Shown one piece after another: positions 1 through 11,557 of a stretch of DNA of 64,000 nt (position 1 is the stretch's first letter; every line of letters starts with the position of its first letter). A program made the translations under genes and the position numbers. The stretch is from Trebouxia sp. TZW2008 (Eukaryota; Chlorophyta; Trebouxiophyceae; Trebouxiales; Trebouxiaceae), in the NCBI GenBank assembly GCA_002118135.1, contig BDIU01000246.1, forward strand, positions 126,463 through 190,462, in the 5' to 3' direction. Under the pieces are notes generated by a model. That model was not told where the DNA came from. It was given only the letters and a program-made list of their open reading frames with translations, and searched no databases.

Positions 1-5
1 TGCAG

Positions 6-529
6 TCAGCCTCACAGTAGTGGATGAGCTTCTCAGCAGTGGCAGTGATGTCATCCTGCCAGATGCTATGGGCACAGGCAATGCTGCCAGTCGGTCAGAC
101 CGTCAAGACACAGAGAGCATGGTAGTTAACTCCTCACAAGCAGTGCTGGCATCAGAGCCACCGAACGCTGGGAATGCAGCTGCTGAGGATTTGTGGGAGG
201 CACATATGGCTGACATGGATGGCCTCTTCTCTCCAAGCGTTGACATAGATATTCTGAGCAGACATGAGCGTGGTAGCCCAACTGCTGGGGATCTGACACA
301 GCAGGATGCTGCTTCAACAGCAGCTTCGGATTTGCCTTTTGCTCTGGTGGCAGGATTGGACCTCTGCGCTCAGCTGCAAGCAGCTCCGGAGTCCACAACT
401 CAGAGCGCTGAGTCACACAGCTCTAATATGCTCAACAGCAGAGGGCAGGCTTGCGGTGGTCAGGACCTTGACCAACCAGGCCTCAGCTTGCAGTCTATGC
501 AAGACTTGCTTTTGGCTGATAGCCCCTAG
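6..529 (+). CDS. 3'-terminal exon of an unknown gene entering from the left
   Basis: An open frame runs from an acceptor-like TGCAG at the left edge to a TAG at 527-529. A second possible acceptor lies at 16-17 in the same frame. The peptide (about 173 residues) is acidic, rich in Ser, Ala, Gln and Asp, with short hydrophobic clusters such as VDELLSSGSDVILPDAM and LSLQSMQDLLLADSP at the two ends. No catalytic motif or membrane segment is visible. Low-complexity acidic tails of this kind occur in transcription regulators, but nothing here proves that. A TGTAA signal follows 59 bp after the stop. Function is not recognised. Confidence 0.5.
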
Positions 530-1637
530 CTGATGTGCTCTTAATGCTGATGCAGAATCATCAGATGTCACTGGCAAAAACATCGGCTGTAAGATGAGGG
601 GGAAGATCTGTACAGCATCATTAGGTTTTATGTGCTTAGACAGACCTCAGATCCTTGACTGATCCCTTCTGTTGACTGTGCTAATTACAATGTAAGCAGG
701 ATGGCATCTAGACAGCCTGTTATACAAGCTCAGGAATGCGCTGCCATTGAATCACTGTGCTGCCAGCTCTAAGTTGCTTGTTTTTGCTTGCAACGGAGCC
801 ACTGACGACAATGCCTGTAGTGGTACTTCAGCATACCAAACCATCTGTGCAAGCCACAGCCTGTTTTCTGCAAAGGCGCATATATCTTACTATAGCCCGT
901 TCAACGTCTGCTAAAAAAGCAGCTGCGTCAAATGCATCCGTACCATGCCACGCACATCTGACACACAGCAGTCAGCACATGTTGCACATGCAATTGATGA
1001 TTTCGGTGTATGCACATAACAGTGCAGGTGTGGAAGTGTTTCCGTTCTTCCTGCAGCTGTTCATAAGTAACTCAGTGCTCAACAAGTCTTGCGAGAGCTG
1101 GCGTTACTAAACGAGCGTTAATCCCAACATTTGAATTTTTCTGATTGGGGAAAAATTGAGCTGTCTCTTGCTTGTGTGGCTTCAAGCTAGGTGCGCCGGT
1201 GCGAGCTTTCTAAGAACCCTATTCTTCCTCTTCGCCATGGCAAGTGCAGACAAAGCAGATTCGACATTATACCGGTGCGCAGCGGACACAACAGTGACAA
1301 CACAAGCACTTCCGACCATACTGTAGCGCAACATCCCTGTCATTCAGCGCAAAGTGCGTCATCAGGCCGACTTCAACATTCGCAACCGCACATCATCACC
1401 TTTACACTGAGACACTCAAGGTGAGCTGTGCTCTGCATTGCGCGATCGCTTGTTGTCATCGCGTACTGCTGGCATACCTTGCATTGTTGCATTGCTCCAT
1501 GGGGACAGTGGTGTTGTGCTCGCGCAATGTTTCCCATCCTGTCAGCATCAAGGCATAGCTGCGTTAGGTCAACGTTAACGTTAACAAAGCCGCCTGCAGG
1601 GACTGGCAGACAGCTGTCTCGATCGAGTCAGTTTTGA
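530..1637. other. Intergenic: 3' UTR of the left gene and promoter of gene A
   Basis: No convincing coding exon is seen. Open frames here (for example 757-1110) have erratic composition and no usable splice sites. Around 1568-1584 there is a short run of overlapping GTTAAC palindromes, 60-70 bp upstream of the proposed start of gene A. It is a possible regulatory site. Confidence 0.4.
588..592 (+). promoter_or_regulatory. TGTAA poly(A)-type signal
   Basis: TGTAA lies 59 bp after the stop of the first gene. A second TGTAA is near 691. TGTAA is the usual poly(A) signal of chlorophyte algae, so it fits as the 3' end signal of the left-edge gene. Confidence 0.35.
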
Positions 1638-4600
1638 ATGGAGCTCAAAGACGCCACCTTAGGGGTCAGGGTTGCAAACAACAGCGCCCCAATCACTGCA
1701 TACCCCTGGAAGAAGCGGGAAAGGCTCTGGTTGAAGCGGGCAAAGGTGAGCAGACACCTCAACAGATGCTGTGCAGCTCAATCCACTTTGATGACTGCTT
1801 GGTGAGGTCATTTGCTGTGTAGAGTTGCAGCACAATGTCAAGAAAGCTGTGCTTGACAGCACGCTGTAGCATCTTCTGATGCCACTTTTCAATTCAAGGA
1901 ATGGAGATTATGTATGCAGATGCGCAGCCCTTCTTCGCGCGCACTGTGGCTCAGCATCCAGCCGCAAGTATGGAGTGAATTTGTTCAAGAAATCATCCAA
2001 CCCCATGCGCTACCCAAAGTGAGCAATGCACTAGCTGTGCATCCTGCAGTTTCTCGGCAGTAAAACATCAGTGCCAAAGCAAGACTAGCTGGAAGTTTGT
2101 CAGTGACATGTGTGCAATGTCATGTGTGCACCGGCAGATGTGCCGCACAGTGTGTGCAGTAACACATGCAATCATCACCCTGAATCTAGTGATTGTACAA
2201 TTGAGCATGAGTGGGTGGCTGCTTTGTGGCTTGACATGCAAGTTGCCACTTGCTATGAAAAGTGAGTTTGCTGTCCAATAGCTGCGTATGTGCACTCATC
2301 GATGAATCTCTTCTGCTTTTGCCTAAATCTGCCCATTGAGGCACTGCATGATTTCTGAGGATTGGCTGGATGTGGCAAAACAAGCTTTGAGGCTGCATTG
2401 ACGCTTTGGCTGTCTTTGCAGAGATGTAACACACGCATGGCACACTTATTGGATGTTCATCAGGCTTGTGACGGCATTGAGCCTGAGGCAAAAGTGAGAG
2501 AGTATGGGATGTTCTTCACAACCTGCGCCAGGGAGGAAAAGCTGGAGTTCCTCTGTGAGCTGTATGGCCTAGCATTTCTGCAGCTGGTAAACCTCTGCTG
2601 TTTGTTCTGATTTACTGTGTTCTTTCACAGTGCATGCTAGATAGGCTCAGCCGGCCCAGGCTTTTGATGTTGCTGTTGGACACCTTGCATGTACGTGGCT
2701 CAGATGTCAACAAAAGCACTAACAGCAGGGATTAGATTCACTGTGTTTTGCACACACTGCCTTCATGCACATTCATTGCTATCAATACAGACATTCAGCA
2801 GCACTTGGCATGTATGTGGCTCAGATGTCAAGCCAAGGGCTAACAGCAGGGATGCAACAGGATTAAGTGTATTGTGCACACACTGCTTTCATGCACATTT
2901 ATTGCTATCAATACAGACATTCAGCAGCACAGAGATGACCGCACATCATACGCCTTTACAGTAACTTGCGCTTGGCTTGCCATTTGTTCAAGTCAGACCT
3001 TGCTGAAGGTTGCGTTTGAACCTGTCTGTATTCTGACCTCTTGCTGCTACCTCCAGTTGACATCAGGCCTGTTTTACAGGTCCAATGTTACGCGTATCTC
3101 CATGTGTCAAGCAGATTTCCTGTCCCAAACAGGCATCAGCTCTTGTTTTTGCTGTTATGTTGCAGCACGGTCAGCTTTGCAGCTCCCAGACCTCAGCTTG
3201 TTCAGACATGTACCCACCTTTGCGCCATTGACACAGGTCCAGGAGTGGGACCAGGATACCAAGGACAAGGTGAACCAGTGCATGGCAGCTAGAGCAGATG
3301 CTGATAAGGACTATAGGGAATCAAGAGCTTCTGAGGCCAAACTCAGGCAGGAGCTTGCCATCAAAAGTGAGGAAGGGTTTGCCTTCAAGTCAGCTGGTAA
3401 GGAAATGCTTCACAATGAGAATCATCATACCTCAACCTGATGGACACATAGGCATTGCTGCTGTCTCGCGAATGCGATCAGCCTTTTTGGCTGGCCAAAG
3501 CACGTGAAACTCTTGGTCTTCTTCTTTTCTGAGTGACTGACACCCTGTGACTCTGGCTTCTTGCGTCTCAGGTTTCAGTGACAACATATTGTGTACTTCA
3601 CACATTACACTGCATCCCAGTACTCCACTACTTTCCAATGCTTGCGTATTGCGTCTTGCTTACTGCATATGGAGTATGACAGGTGGTGGTCAACTGCTGC
3701 TTTGAGCTACACAAGCTCAGCAGACTTTGATGCTGTCAGGGCAAATGGAAGCAAGCCACCATTATGCAAAAACCCAAATGCAGCAGTTCATCATCAAGCG
3801 CACTGTTGTAAGGCGCTGTGTACATTTCTCAAATAGTCCTGATCGCTGTATGCTACACAACTCTCAGGCGCCAAATACAGACTTTTGAAGGTTCTTTGTT
3901 TGTCCATCATGAAGCTTACAAAAGGAACATACAGATGGCATCCACTTATATACCAGTCTGTTTTCAAACTGAAGCCACCCAACATGTTATATCGCAAACC
4001 GACATGCTATTGAATCGACATGATATTGAAACCGATATGTTATATTGCAAATGCAGGCAAAGCCATGCTGACTAGCGTTTCTCAGAGCCTTCCTCCCAAC
4101 AGGTTGGCAGCTATCCCTGTCTTCCATCTGTGAGCAGTCACAAGGTCACTGGTATTGATATTGAAGTTAACGATTCATGACATTCTGATCTTGCATGTGG
4201 CAACTGCAGGCAAAGTTGAGCTGGCTAGCACTGCTCACAGCCTTCCTACCAATGGGCCAGCAGGCATCCCTGCCTTCCACCCAGGAATGGTCCCAAGTGC
4301 CACACAGCCAGCATATGGGTTAGACATGGCGACCCATCACCCCTATTGCTCAGTAGCGTCACCTGCTTTGCACTTGGGAGCCAGCAAGACTGAAGACCTG
4401 GCAGCAGCGGTGGCCACTGATTTTCAGGCTGCTGACAAGGCAGAAGCTGAGGTGGCCAAGAGTGCGGTGGCCACCGCTGACTGGCGGGACAGAGCAGTGC
4501 GGCCACAGCCTACACGAGGTGTGTCACTTATCATAACCCATTTGTCATTGCATGCTGGCTAGTGAGGTTTCATGATCTTGCTAGGTGTGAGCGCATCTTT

Positions 4601-7600
4601 TGGACAGTCTATGTCTGCTAGGCATCTGTCAGTGATGTATTACTGTTCAGCAGTAAACATGAAAACATACACAGCTTATGCAAGGCAGTGGTTACCAGAA
4701 CTGGTGTTGTATGGGTTACAGCTGTAACCCCAGGTGCAGCTTAGGGTCTGCAGCATCATGAGCGTACCATTGGATATATTGCTGCAAGGTTTTGGCCTTG
4801 ACAAGCAGACAGAGCCTAGATTGTTTCTAGAGAGGATTATTTCTGCATATATGCAATTGCAAACTGTGCATCAAACAGTGCTATCTTTGTATGGCCAAAG
4901 ACAAAGAGACACTGCACTTGGCACAAAGTTGCAACGCATTGATGACACATTTCTTGTGCTCAATATGCATGTCAAGAACAACAAGCCTGAACATCAGAGC
5001 AACCTGGCTGAGTTGCTGACATTAGGCCCCAGTCACAGCCATTATGCTTGCATTACGCAGTTGGGTTCATCAATCCATGCTGGAATCAAGCAATAGCTGT
5101 CGTCACTGCCATTTCTTGCGTTGTTTAATGATGCAGATGCTTTTACTCAGCATGTGCAGCGTCTGACACATGCTTCTGTGCTGTTCAGGTCAAGGCATGG
5201 ACCGTTGCTCTTCTGCCTGGAAGGTCACGCTGGCCGTCCCGTCCATCTTTTTCATCATCGTCATTGGGCTGTTGGCTGGCTGGGCTTTCATCCCCCACTC
5301 CAGGTTGGTGATTGGCCAGTCCAAGGTTGCACCCATAGCCACCATGTCATCACCCCCAGCATTCACCTCAGATGGGTATGGCGGTGGCCAATTCTCAGCC
5401 AAAGGCAGTCACTCTGTGGCACGGGCAGATGCAAAAAGCCAGCACCTGTGGGCAGAGCCTGATGCACCAGCATCTACTATAGGTATTGAGCAGGGGTCTC
5501 AGTCAGATCAGCCGCTGGCGGTGGCCATTGCTGGCATTGACACAGTTCCCGACATCATTGCTGCCAACTCTGGCTCAAGTTGTGATGTGACATTGAACGC
5601 TGGCCACACCACAGCTGTGGCAAGCACGCCAATGTGCACAATGCGGTCAGTCCAGGAGGCTGTGATTGGCACATTGGCAGCAAAGTCAGCAACAGGACCT
5701 GATACCACAGCTGTGGCAGTTGATGGTGGGTTGGATCCAGAGCACATTCATGCCAGTGCAGCCAGTTCCACAGCTGCAGTTGTGGCACAAAGCCAGGTAG
5801 CTGAAGCTCAGCTTGACACAGACACAGTCATGGCAGGTGGCAGCCATGAGCCAGCATGCTGTGCCAAGATTGAGCTGGCAGCCACAGCTGGTAGCCACTC
5901 TGAGCCTGCCACAGCTGTGGCCACTGAAGGAGCATCTGACTATGCAAGTGCAGCCAATGCAGCTGCTGATGAAGCTGCCCTTGCAGCAGAGATGGCTGCA
6001 ATAGCGGCAGCCTTGCAGGCTCAGTCTGCTCTAGCAGCAGCTATGGCCGCTCGCTCAGGCCCTACAGGTTTGCAGGGGTCTGAATCATCTGCCCACATGA
6101 CTCCTGAGGGCAGCAATGCCATCATTTCTGAGTCAGTGGATCCTTTTTTGGCACAGCCAGTTGTAGCTGCATCATTGCAGAGCAACATACAGACATTTGC
6201 AGCTACTGATGATAGTGCTGCTGTTTCAAAAGACAGTGTCAGGGGTGAAGAGTTTGTGGCAGGACCAGAAGGCAGTTTCACCCTTTACAACACTGCAGCT
6301 GTCACACAGTTGGAAGCTCCCAATGCAGCCTTTGCAGCAGCTGAGTGGGAAACTGACAGCTCCCACATCAAGCACTGCAGCCATGTCATAGATCAGTCAG
6401 GTTTGCCTGTGACAGCATGGACCCTTTGGGCTGACCAGTCCTGTGGCAAGGCTGCAGCAGCAAGGGAATGCTGTGTTGATGACACCCATGCTACACTGGC
6501 AGTAACAGCACGGACCTTGGGTGCTGGTGGGTCCTGCAATGGGCAAGCAGCAGTAAGGGAATGCTGTGTTGATGACACTGATGCAACACTGGCAGTAACA
6601 GCATGGACCTTGGGTGCTGGTGGGTCCTGCAATGGGCGTGCAGCAGTAAGGGAAAGTTGTGGTGATGCGGCAGTGACAGCGGTGATCGAATCCACAGAGC
6701 CTGGCAGCAGATACGCGCTGGCACATGTGTATGATGTCACACCTGGCATCGCACGAGCACAAGGCTTTCCCTTGCTGCAGCCTGTGCCCCTTGGGACAGG
6801 CAAGCTGTCTGAACCCATGTTGCAGTCCACGCTATGCAAGGCATTCTGCTTGCGACGATAGCCTGTGCTCCTTGGGACAGGCAAGCTGTCTGAACCCATG
6901 TTGTAGTCCATGCTATGCAGGGCATTCTGCTTGCAATGCAGCTGAAACCCAAGTTTAATGTTTGGTGTTTTCTAGTGATACTTATTCTGCGCTGCATCAT
7001 GCGCACTTGCAGTGCTGTAGACCTTACTTGAATCATCAGTGACAGCTGCAGTAGCAAGTGTTTGAGATGCTGAAGATGCCATGCTCAAAAACAACAAGCA
7101 TATGCCAGTAGCTCACCCACTCATGTTGCTGTAAATGAGCAAGTTCTCTACACTGCTGACGTGCGCAGCAAAAATGATATGTGTATAACATTGGTCACAT
7201 CTGCTGCTGCTGTCGTCAACTTGCAGCTAATCCTGTTTCTTGCACCATACTTCTTTTTCTATGCATGTGACGCATGCTTAATTTATGTGATTCTGCTACT
7301 GGCCCACTGTGATCTAACTTCGTACCTTTTATTCTATCAATGACACCCATTGGATCTGCCAGCTAAGCTGCTATTTTGCAGGGGCCCGGATCCCAACAAC
7401 TTCAGTCCTTGAATCATACCCAAATGATTTAGCTGTGCGCCTTATGGCGTTCTGTGAGCCTGCCATTGGTGTTGCCTGGATGACTACTGTCATGAGGCCT
7501 GAAGCACACTCTTTTGAGCCTTGCACCTTGGCAGCTCAGTCAGCAGCGGTGCACACTTACCAGCTATTTGTCAGCCGGCAGGTGATCAGTCGCATGCAGG

Positions 7601-10065
7601 GCAGTTTCTTGCAGAAATACCCTGATGTTGTTTGATGGTGCAATTGTTGCTGAATGTTTGACTATTGCTATGCAAAGCAGAGAAAAAAAAATCACCAGTT
7701 TCATCAGCAATGACATGTGTGGCACTGACATGTGATGCTGATGTGGTGCACGCTCATCAGCATGTGATGTTGCGCCCTTGTGTTTTGTGTAACTCATTTT
7801 CTTGTATTCTTCTTGTCTCTTCTTGTTCTTCTTGTCTTGTTCTTCCTGTCTTCTTCTTGTTGTTGTTCTTTTTTCTCTTCTTCTTCTTGAGCTGAGCTTG
7901 ATATCTGTTGGCAGTGTCAGCTTGCTGGATTATCACTTGGCACTATCGGAAAAACACCAGGATGCGTATGCTTGCATACACACATTGATTGCATATGTTG
8001 ATGAAAACATGAAGTCAGCGCTAACATCTAACCTGTCTCATGCAGGTTGTGTCTGTATGGGCTGATATCTTTACAGCGTTCCGTCCAACCTTGCTCATGA
8101 CCACCATCGTCCGCCTGGGTGACTGCCCTTGGCAGCATTTGGCAACTCTCAATGCTGTGGGTGATGTTGCCAATGTTTGCGTGTGGCGTACTGTGGGCCA
8201 CTGTGGCACGTCTGATCAGCTGGCGCCTTCACCACAGAGCCTGTCATGGGTAACAGGTCTGCCACGCATGCTCAGCAGCAAGCTGACAGACGGCACTCAG
8301 CCATTCAACCCTGTGCATTCCACCCTCTATCCCACTACCATCATCACTTTGACCACCCAAGCAGGCGCATATGGGTCTGTGACTGTGAGGTCTTTGGACC
8401 AGGCAGCTGGTGTCCATAGCATGCTTGGAACAGTGCTCAGGCTAGCAGTGATAGCGTCTGAGCACAGATCATTGACAGGAGGCCAGTTGGGTGTGCTGCC
8501 CCTTCAAACTGTGGTCACTTCAACAGCTCCATCAGTCATCTGCCTGGTCCCATTGCCGCTGATTCCCACCCAGTCCAACCCAGCTCTTGGCATCATTAGC
8601 AGCAGTGACAGCACAGCCCTAATGCTGGCTCACGGCTGGGGTTGTCACATCACAGACATTGTACTTGTTGCTGAACCTGCTACAGCACAGCCCCAGTGGC
8701 TGATGGGACCCTCTGTACTCAAACAGCTTGCAAGCATGGTTGTAGCTCATGCCTCACTTCAGCTGAGTGCTGAGCTGCAGAGTCCTGCTGACACTGAAGG
8801 TGAAGGTGCAAGCACAGCGCTTGTACCATATCTGAGTGGAGATACTTCTTTACCTACCATGTCCCCACCAGTCACCTACACAGAGCACAGGAGCATGGGT
8901 GGAGGTGGCACAACTGATAGCAGTGCTGCAATCGCTGCCACTGCCTCCTCGGCCATTGATGCTCTTGTGGGATCTCCAGTCAATGACAAGGTGGGCTGCT
9001 GTATGGTCACATTGCTTTGTGTGACCTTGGTGCTTGGGCAGAGCAAGCGCTGATGTTTGCAATTCACTTTGTGTTGCAAGCAGCATGCATACCTGCATTG
9101 ATGCAATTTGGATGGCTGATGTCTGAGCCTTGGTGCGTTTCTCAGGAGCCACCATGCTCACAATTGGCTACTCAGCCTCAAACTATCAGTTGGAGACAGG
9201 TGTGCAACACAAATGCTGTGTGTAACAGAGGGAGCAATAGTGCCATGCTCTTGCCAGTACATGGTATCTTGTTGCTCTCTGCATGACTCTTGTCTCTCAT
9301 CTCTGTGCTGTGCACCCACAGGTTGAGACAGCTGCAATCAGCACAGTCCCCACTGTCTACGCCCTCAGACAATCTGCAGCAGCCAGGCTAGCTGTCACGG
9401 CTGCAGCCCAGATACACATGGAGCTGCATAACATTGCTGCCAGGGGTGCAGCCGCCAGCACAGCCCTTGTACCGGCTGTTGAGTGCTGCCCCTGGTCACC
9501 TCCTGCCGTAGTCGTGGAGCATGCAAGCAGCTCGCAGGCTTCAGGAGAGGGATTGTCAACCATGTCTCAAGCTACTGCTGCTTTGCCAAAACAGGTAAGC
9601 ATCAGCTGTATGACTCAATGATGAGCTTCCCTTAATGTCAACTGCTGTTAATGCGCTGAGCTCAAGTCCGCCATTAGCATCTGTACTGCCACAACCTGCA
9701 TAGGGCGATAGGTTTTGCCCATATACTGTTAGCAGTGAAGCGTGATGCATTCATATGGTGTGCTTTCATGTTATGTGATTTATTGCACTGGTGGGAGTGC
9801 AGTTGTGATGGTCGCTGGCTTTGTGTGCCTTGCTGACATTGTGTACTGCCTATGTCTTGTCCATCATGTCTCATTCTTGCTTGTATGCATACAGGACAAG
9901 CCTGATACCTACAAGGTGTCTCCACCCTCTGATGCACATGACACTTCAATGTCAGAGGTGCTGCTCATACTGGCTGCTATGCAAGGAGAGATGGCAGCCA
10001 TCAGAGAGGAAAACATTGAGCTGCGCAGCATGCTTTTGCTCACGTTTCCATTACATGAGCAGTAA
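1638..10065 (+). CDS. Gene A: single-pass membrane protein with coiled-coil segment, function unknown
   Basis: Proposed exons are 1638-1745, 1920-2018, 2422-2586, 3237-3396, 4210-4518, 5189-6400 (3' end uncertain), 7382-7581, 8046-8990, 9322-9594 and 9895-10065 (TAA). From 2422 on, splice phases agree at every junction whose ends are fixed. The sum is 3642 bp (1213 residues). The first two exons are in phase but weaker. Exon 4 is highly charged and coiled-coil-like. Exon 6 opens with one strong hydrophobic helix (about residues 291-312: VTLAVPSIFFIIVIGLLAGW), then a long Ala/Ser/Thr-rich stretch with a 31-residue tandem repeat. Exon 8 (8046-8990) is the largest ordered-looking part. The C-terminus ends in a short amphipathic helix. 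I do not recognise the family. The donor of exon 6 could instead be at 6526/6527 or 6619/6620, which keep the same phase. Confidence 0.55.
2684..2930. repeat. Tandem duplication, about 122 bp x 2, in a gene A intron
   Basis: The block starting CATGTACGTGGCTCAGATGT near 2687 recurs at about 2809 with scattered substitutions, including the shared words TTGCTATCAATACAGACATT and CAGCAGCA. It lies wholly in the intron between exons 2422-2586 and 3237-3396. Confidence 0.8.
4052..4128 (+). repeat. Upstream echo of the head of gene A exon 4210-4518
   Basis: This block repeats the acceptor and first about 75 bp of the exon 4210-4518 (shared words TGCAGGCAAAG, CAGAGCCTTCCT, CTATCCCTGTCTTCCA). It lacks the rest of the exon. 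In the exon's frame it meets an in-frame stop (TGACTAG), so it is not a usable alternative exon. Confidence 0.75.
6405..6656 (+). repeat. 93-bp tandem repeat (31 residues), about 2.7 copies, within gene A
   Basis: Units start near 6471 and 6564, with a diverged partial unit at 6408-6470. The frame stays open across all copies. Each unit reads as ECCVDDT..., LAVTA, TLGAGGSCNG and AAVRE. The GCTG|GTGGGT word in each unit is also a possible donor in the right phase, so part of the array may be intron rather than coding. Confidence 0.75.
6781..6942 (+). repeat. 81-bp tandem duplication around the end of the gene A open frame
   Basis: Copy 1 (6781-6861) and copy 2 (6862-6942) share CCTTGGGACAGGCAAGCTGT, CTGAACCCATGTTG and GGCATTCTGCTTGC. 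Copy 1 carries the in-frame TAG that ends the open frame of exon 6. It probably lies in the following intron. Confidence 0.8.
7798..7890. repeat. Polypyrimidine tract (TTCTTG/TCTTC-rich)
   Basis: About 90 bases are almost wholly T and C with G spacers, in the intron before exon 8046-8990. It is low complexity, with no other feature. Confidence 0.85.
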
Positions 10066-11557
10066 TTGACAGCATCAAGGCAAACTACCGAGCAGTGGCA
10101 GTGGTCAGCATCCACAGCGTTTTCCTGGGCATGCTGTAAATTACTAAATGGCATTGAATGGCAGAATGCGTGTAGACACTCTGGAGCACTTGTATTCCTG
10201 CAACAGCTGTAGCAGCCTGAGGGTGGTTGGAACAGTGTTCATTGCTTCTTTGAGTTGTGAAAGGTATGCTAATAGTGTACCTGTCGCCGCAGCTACTTTG
10301 CTTTTGAAGGTATGTGGATTGTCATTCCTGATGGGTTGAACCTGATTAGCACTTTTGTAAAACTTGTACTTAGCGTACATGTACAGAAGTCCTGGTGATG
10401 CCCATGCATGCTGCCAATCAGTATTGCAAGCTGCGCAAGCTCTTGAGCCATGCTGCCCTGTGCCTTGCATTCTATTCGCATGATCACAGTTGCAGCATTT
10501 GATGCAGCTGTCGCCTACTTAAGGCTGCAGCGTTCATATCAAACAACAGAGCTCAACTCAAGCTCAAGACTAGTACTGTGAGGACCCTCTGAGCTCTTGG
10601 CACCTTTGATTGGGCAATACGCCTTTGTGCTGATGAAATGTCGTACTGTAGGCCACTAGTGAGAGAGAGAGAGTAATTTTACATGCTGCAGCTAGACAAC
10701 AAGTCTACTCGCATGTGCCACAAGTGGCAAACTCTTATTCAATCAACTGAATTGTGTGATTGTGTCATTGTAAGTCATGAGCGACAACAAAAACAAAACA
10801 CGATAAGCAAAAAAAGTTTGTGTTGTAAAGAAATAACCGGAAAGCAACCTCAAGCGTTAGCATTGGAATCAACAGCTATTGAAGTAGAACCAGCAGCATC
10901 TACAATTGAGGCAGCAGAGTTGCTCGGGGCCTCTGGCAAAATGGTAACCCCAGCCTGCTGAAGTACTATCGTGGGGTCTACAGCCACTGATTTGTGTCTG
11001 CTGCCAGCGCATGCCCTGTGGCAAAAACGATCGAGAAAGATTGGGCATTGAGCCAAAAAGATGGACCATGATGGGCCAATGACCCCTTCATTGTGAAATG
11101 CTGACGATGTGCTTAAAGGGGCAGAGACACGTTGCCGTCTGATCTAGTTCCCCTGATCAAGATTTGGCATTGCAACTTGATTCTCTGGGGGTACGCAGGG
11201 GCAAGAAGGCAAGAACGAAGGGAAGGAACTGCGCAGAAAGGTTCCCCCAAACAGGGGATTTACGTAACTCCGCATTCGAAAATCCAGGGCGATCGCTCAA
11301 GCTGCAGTCACCGCACTTTGACAAGGCAGAGCCCATGTGTATCAATCGCTATGAAAACGGCATCGACCACGTAGTCGCGGTGCTTGATGCGGTGTTGTTG
11401 GCGTTGCGCAAGTTAACGCTGTAAATGGGGTTGCTCATTGCGAGCAGACCGAGACCAGTCCTAGAGATCAATCGTGCTTGCAACTGCTCGACACGCTGGT
11501 GAGCAGTCTTTGCTCAAGCTTCAGCTTCTGCTGTGTCCAACGTGGCTGCAGCATTGC
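10066..11557. other. Intergenic between genes A and B; promoter and 5' UTR of gene B
   Basis: No supported exon is seen. A (GA)n run sits at about 10660-10675. Base composition becomes richer in CpG from about 11130 to 11460, as expected near a transcription start. A short frame starting at 11332 (30 codons) could be an upstream ORF, but I cannot support it as a gene. Confidence 0.4.
10135..10139 (+). promoter_or_regulatory. TGTAA poly(A)-type signal of gene A
   Basis: TGTAA lies 70 bp after the TAA stop of gene A, a normal distance for a chlorophyte poly(A) signal. Confidence 0.4.

Noticed and set aside
126..416. Minus-strand ORF opposite the first exon
   Set aside because: Shadow of the plus-strand terminal exon, with no splice sites or protein-like composition.
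2422..2480. Alternative frame of a gene A exon ending at a GTGAGA donor
   Set aside because: Fits only with a different phase for the preceding exon. The longer reading to 2586 joins in phase to 3237 and looks more protein-like.
4734..5096. 120-codon plus-strand ORF between gene A exons
   Set aside because: Exons 4210-4518 and 5189 onward already join in phase without it. No good donor, and composition is not convincing.
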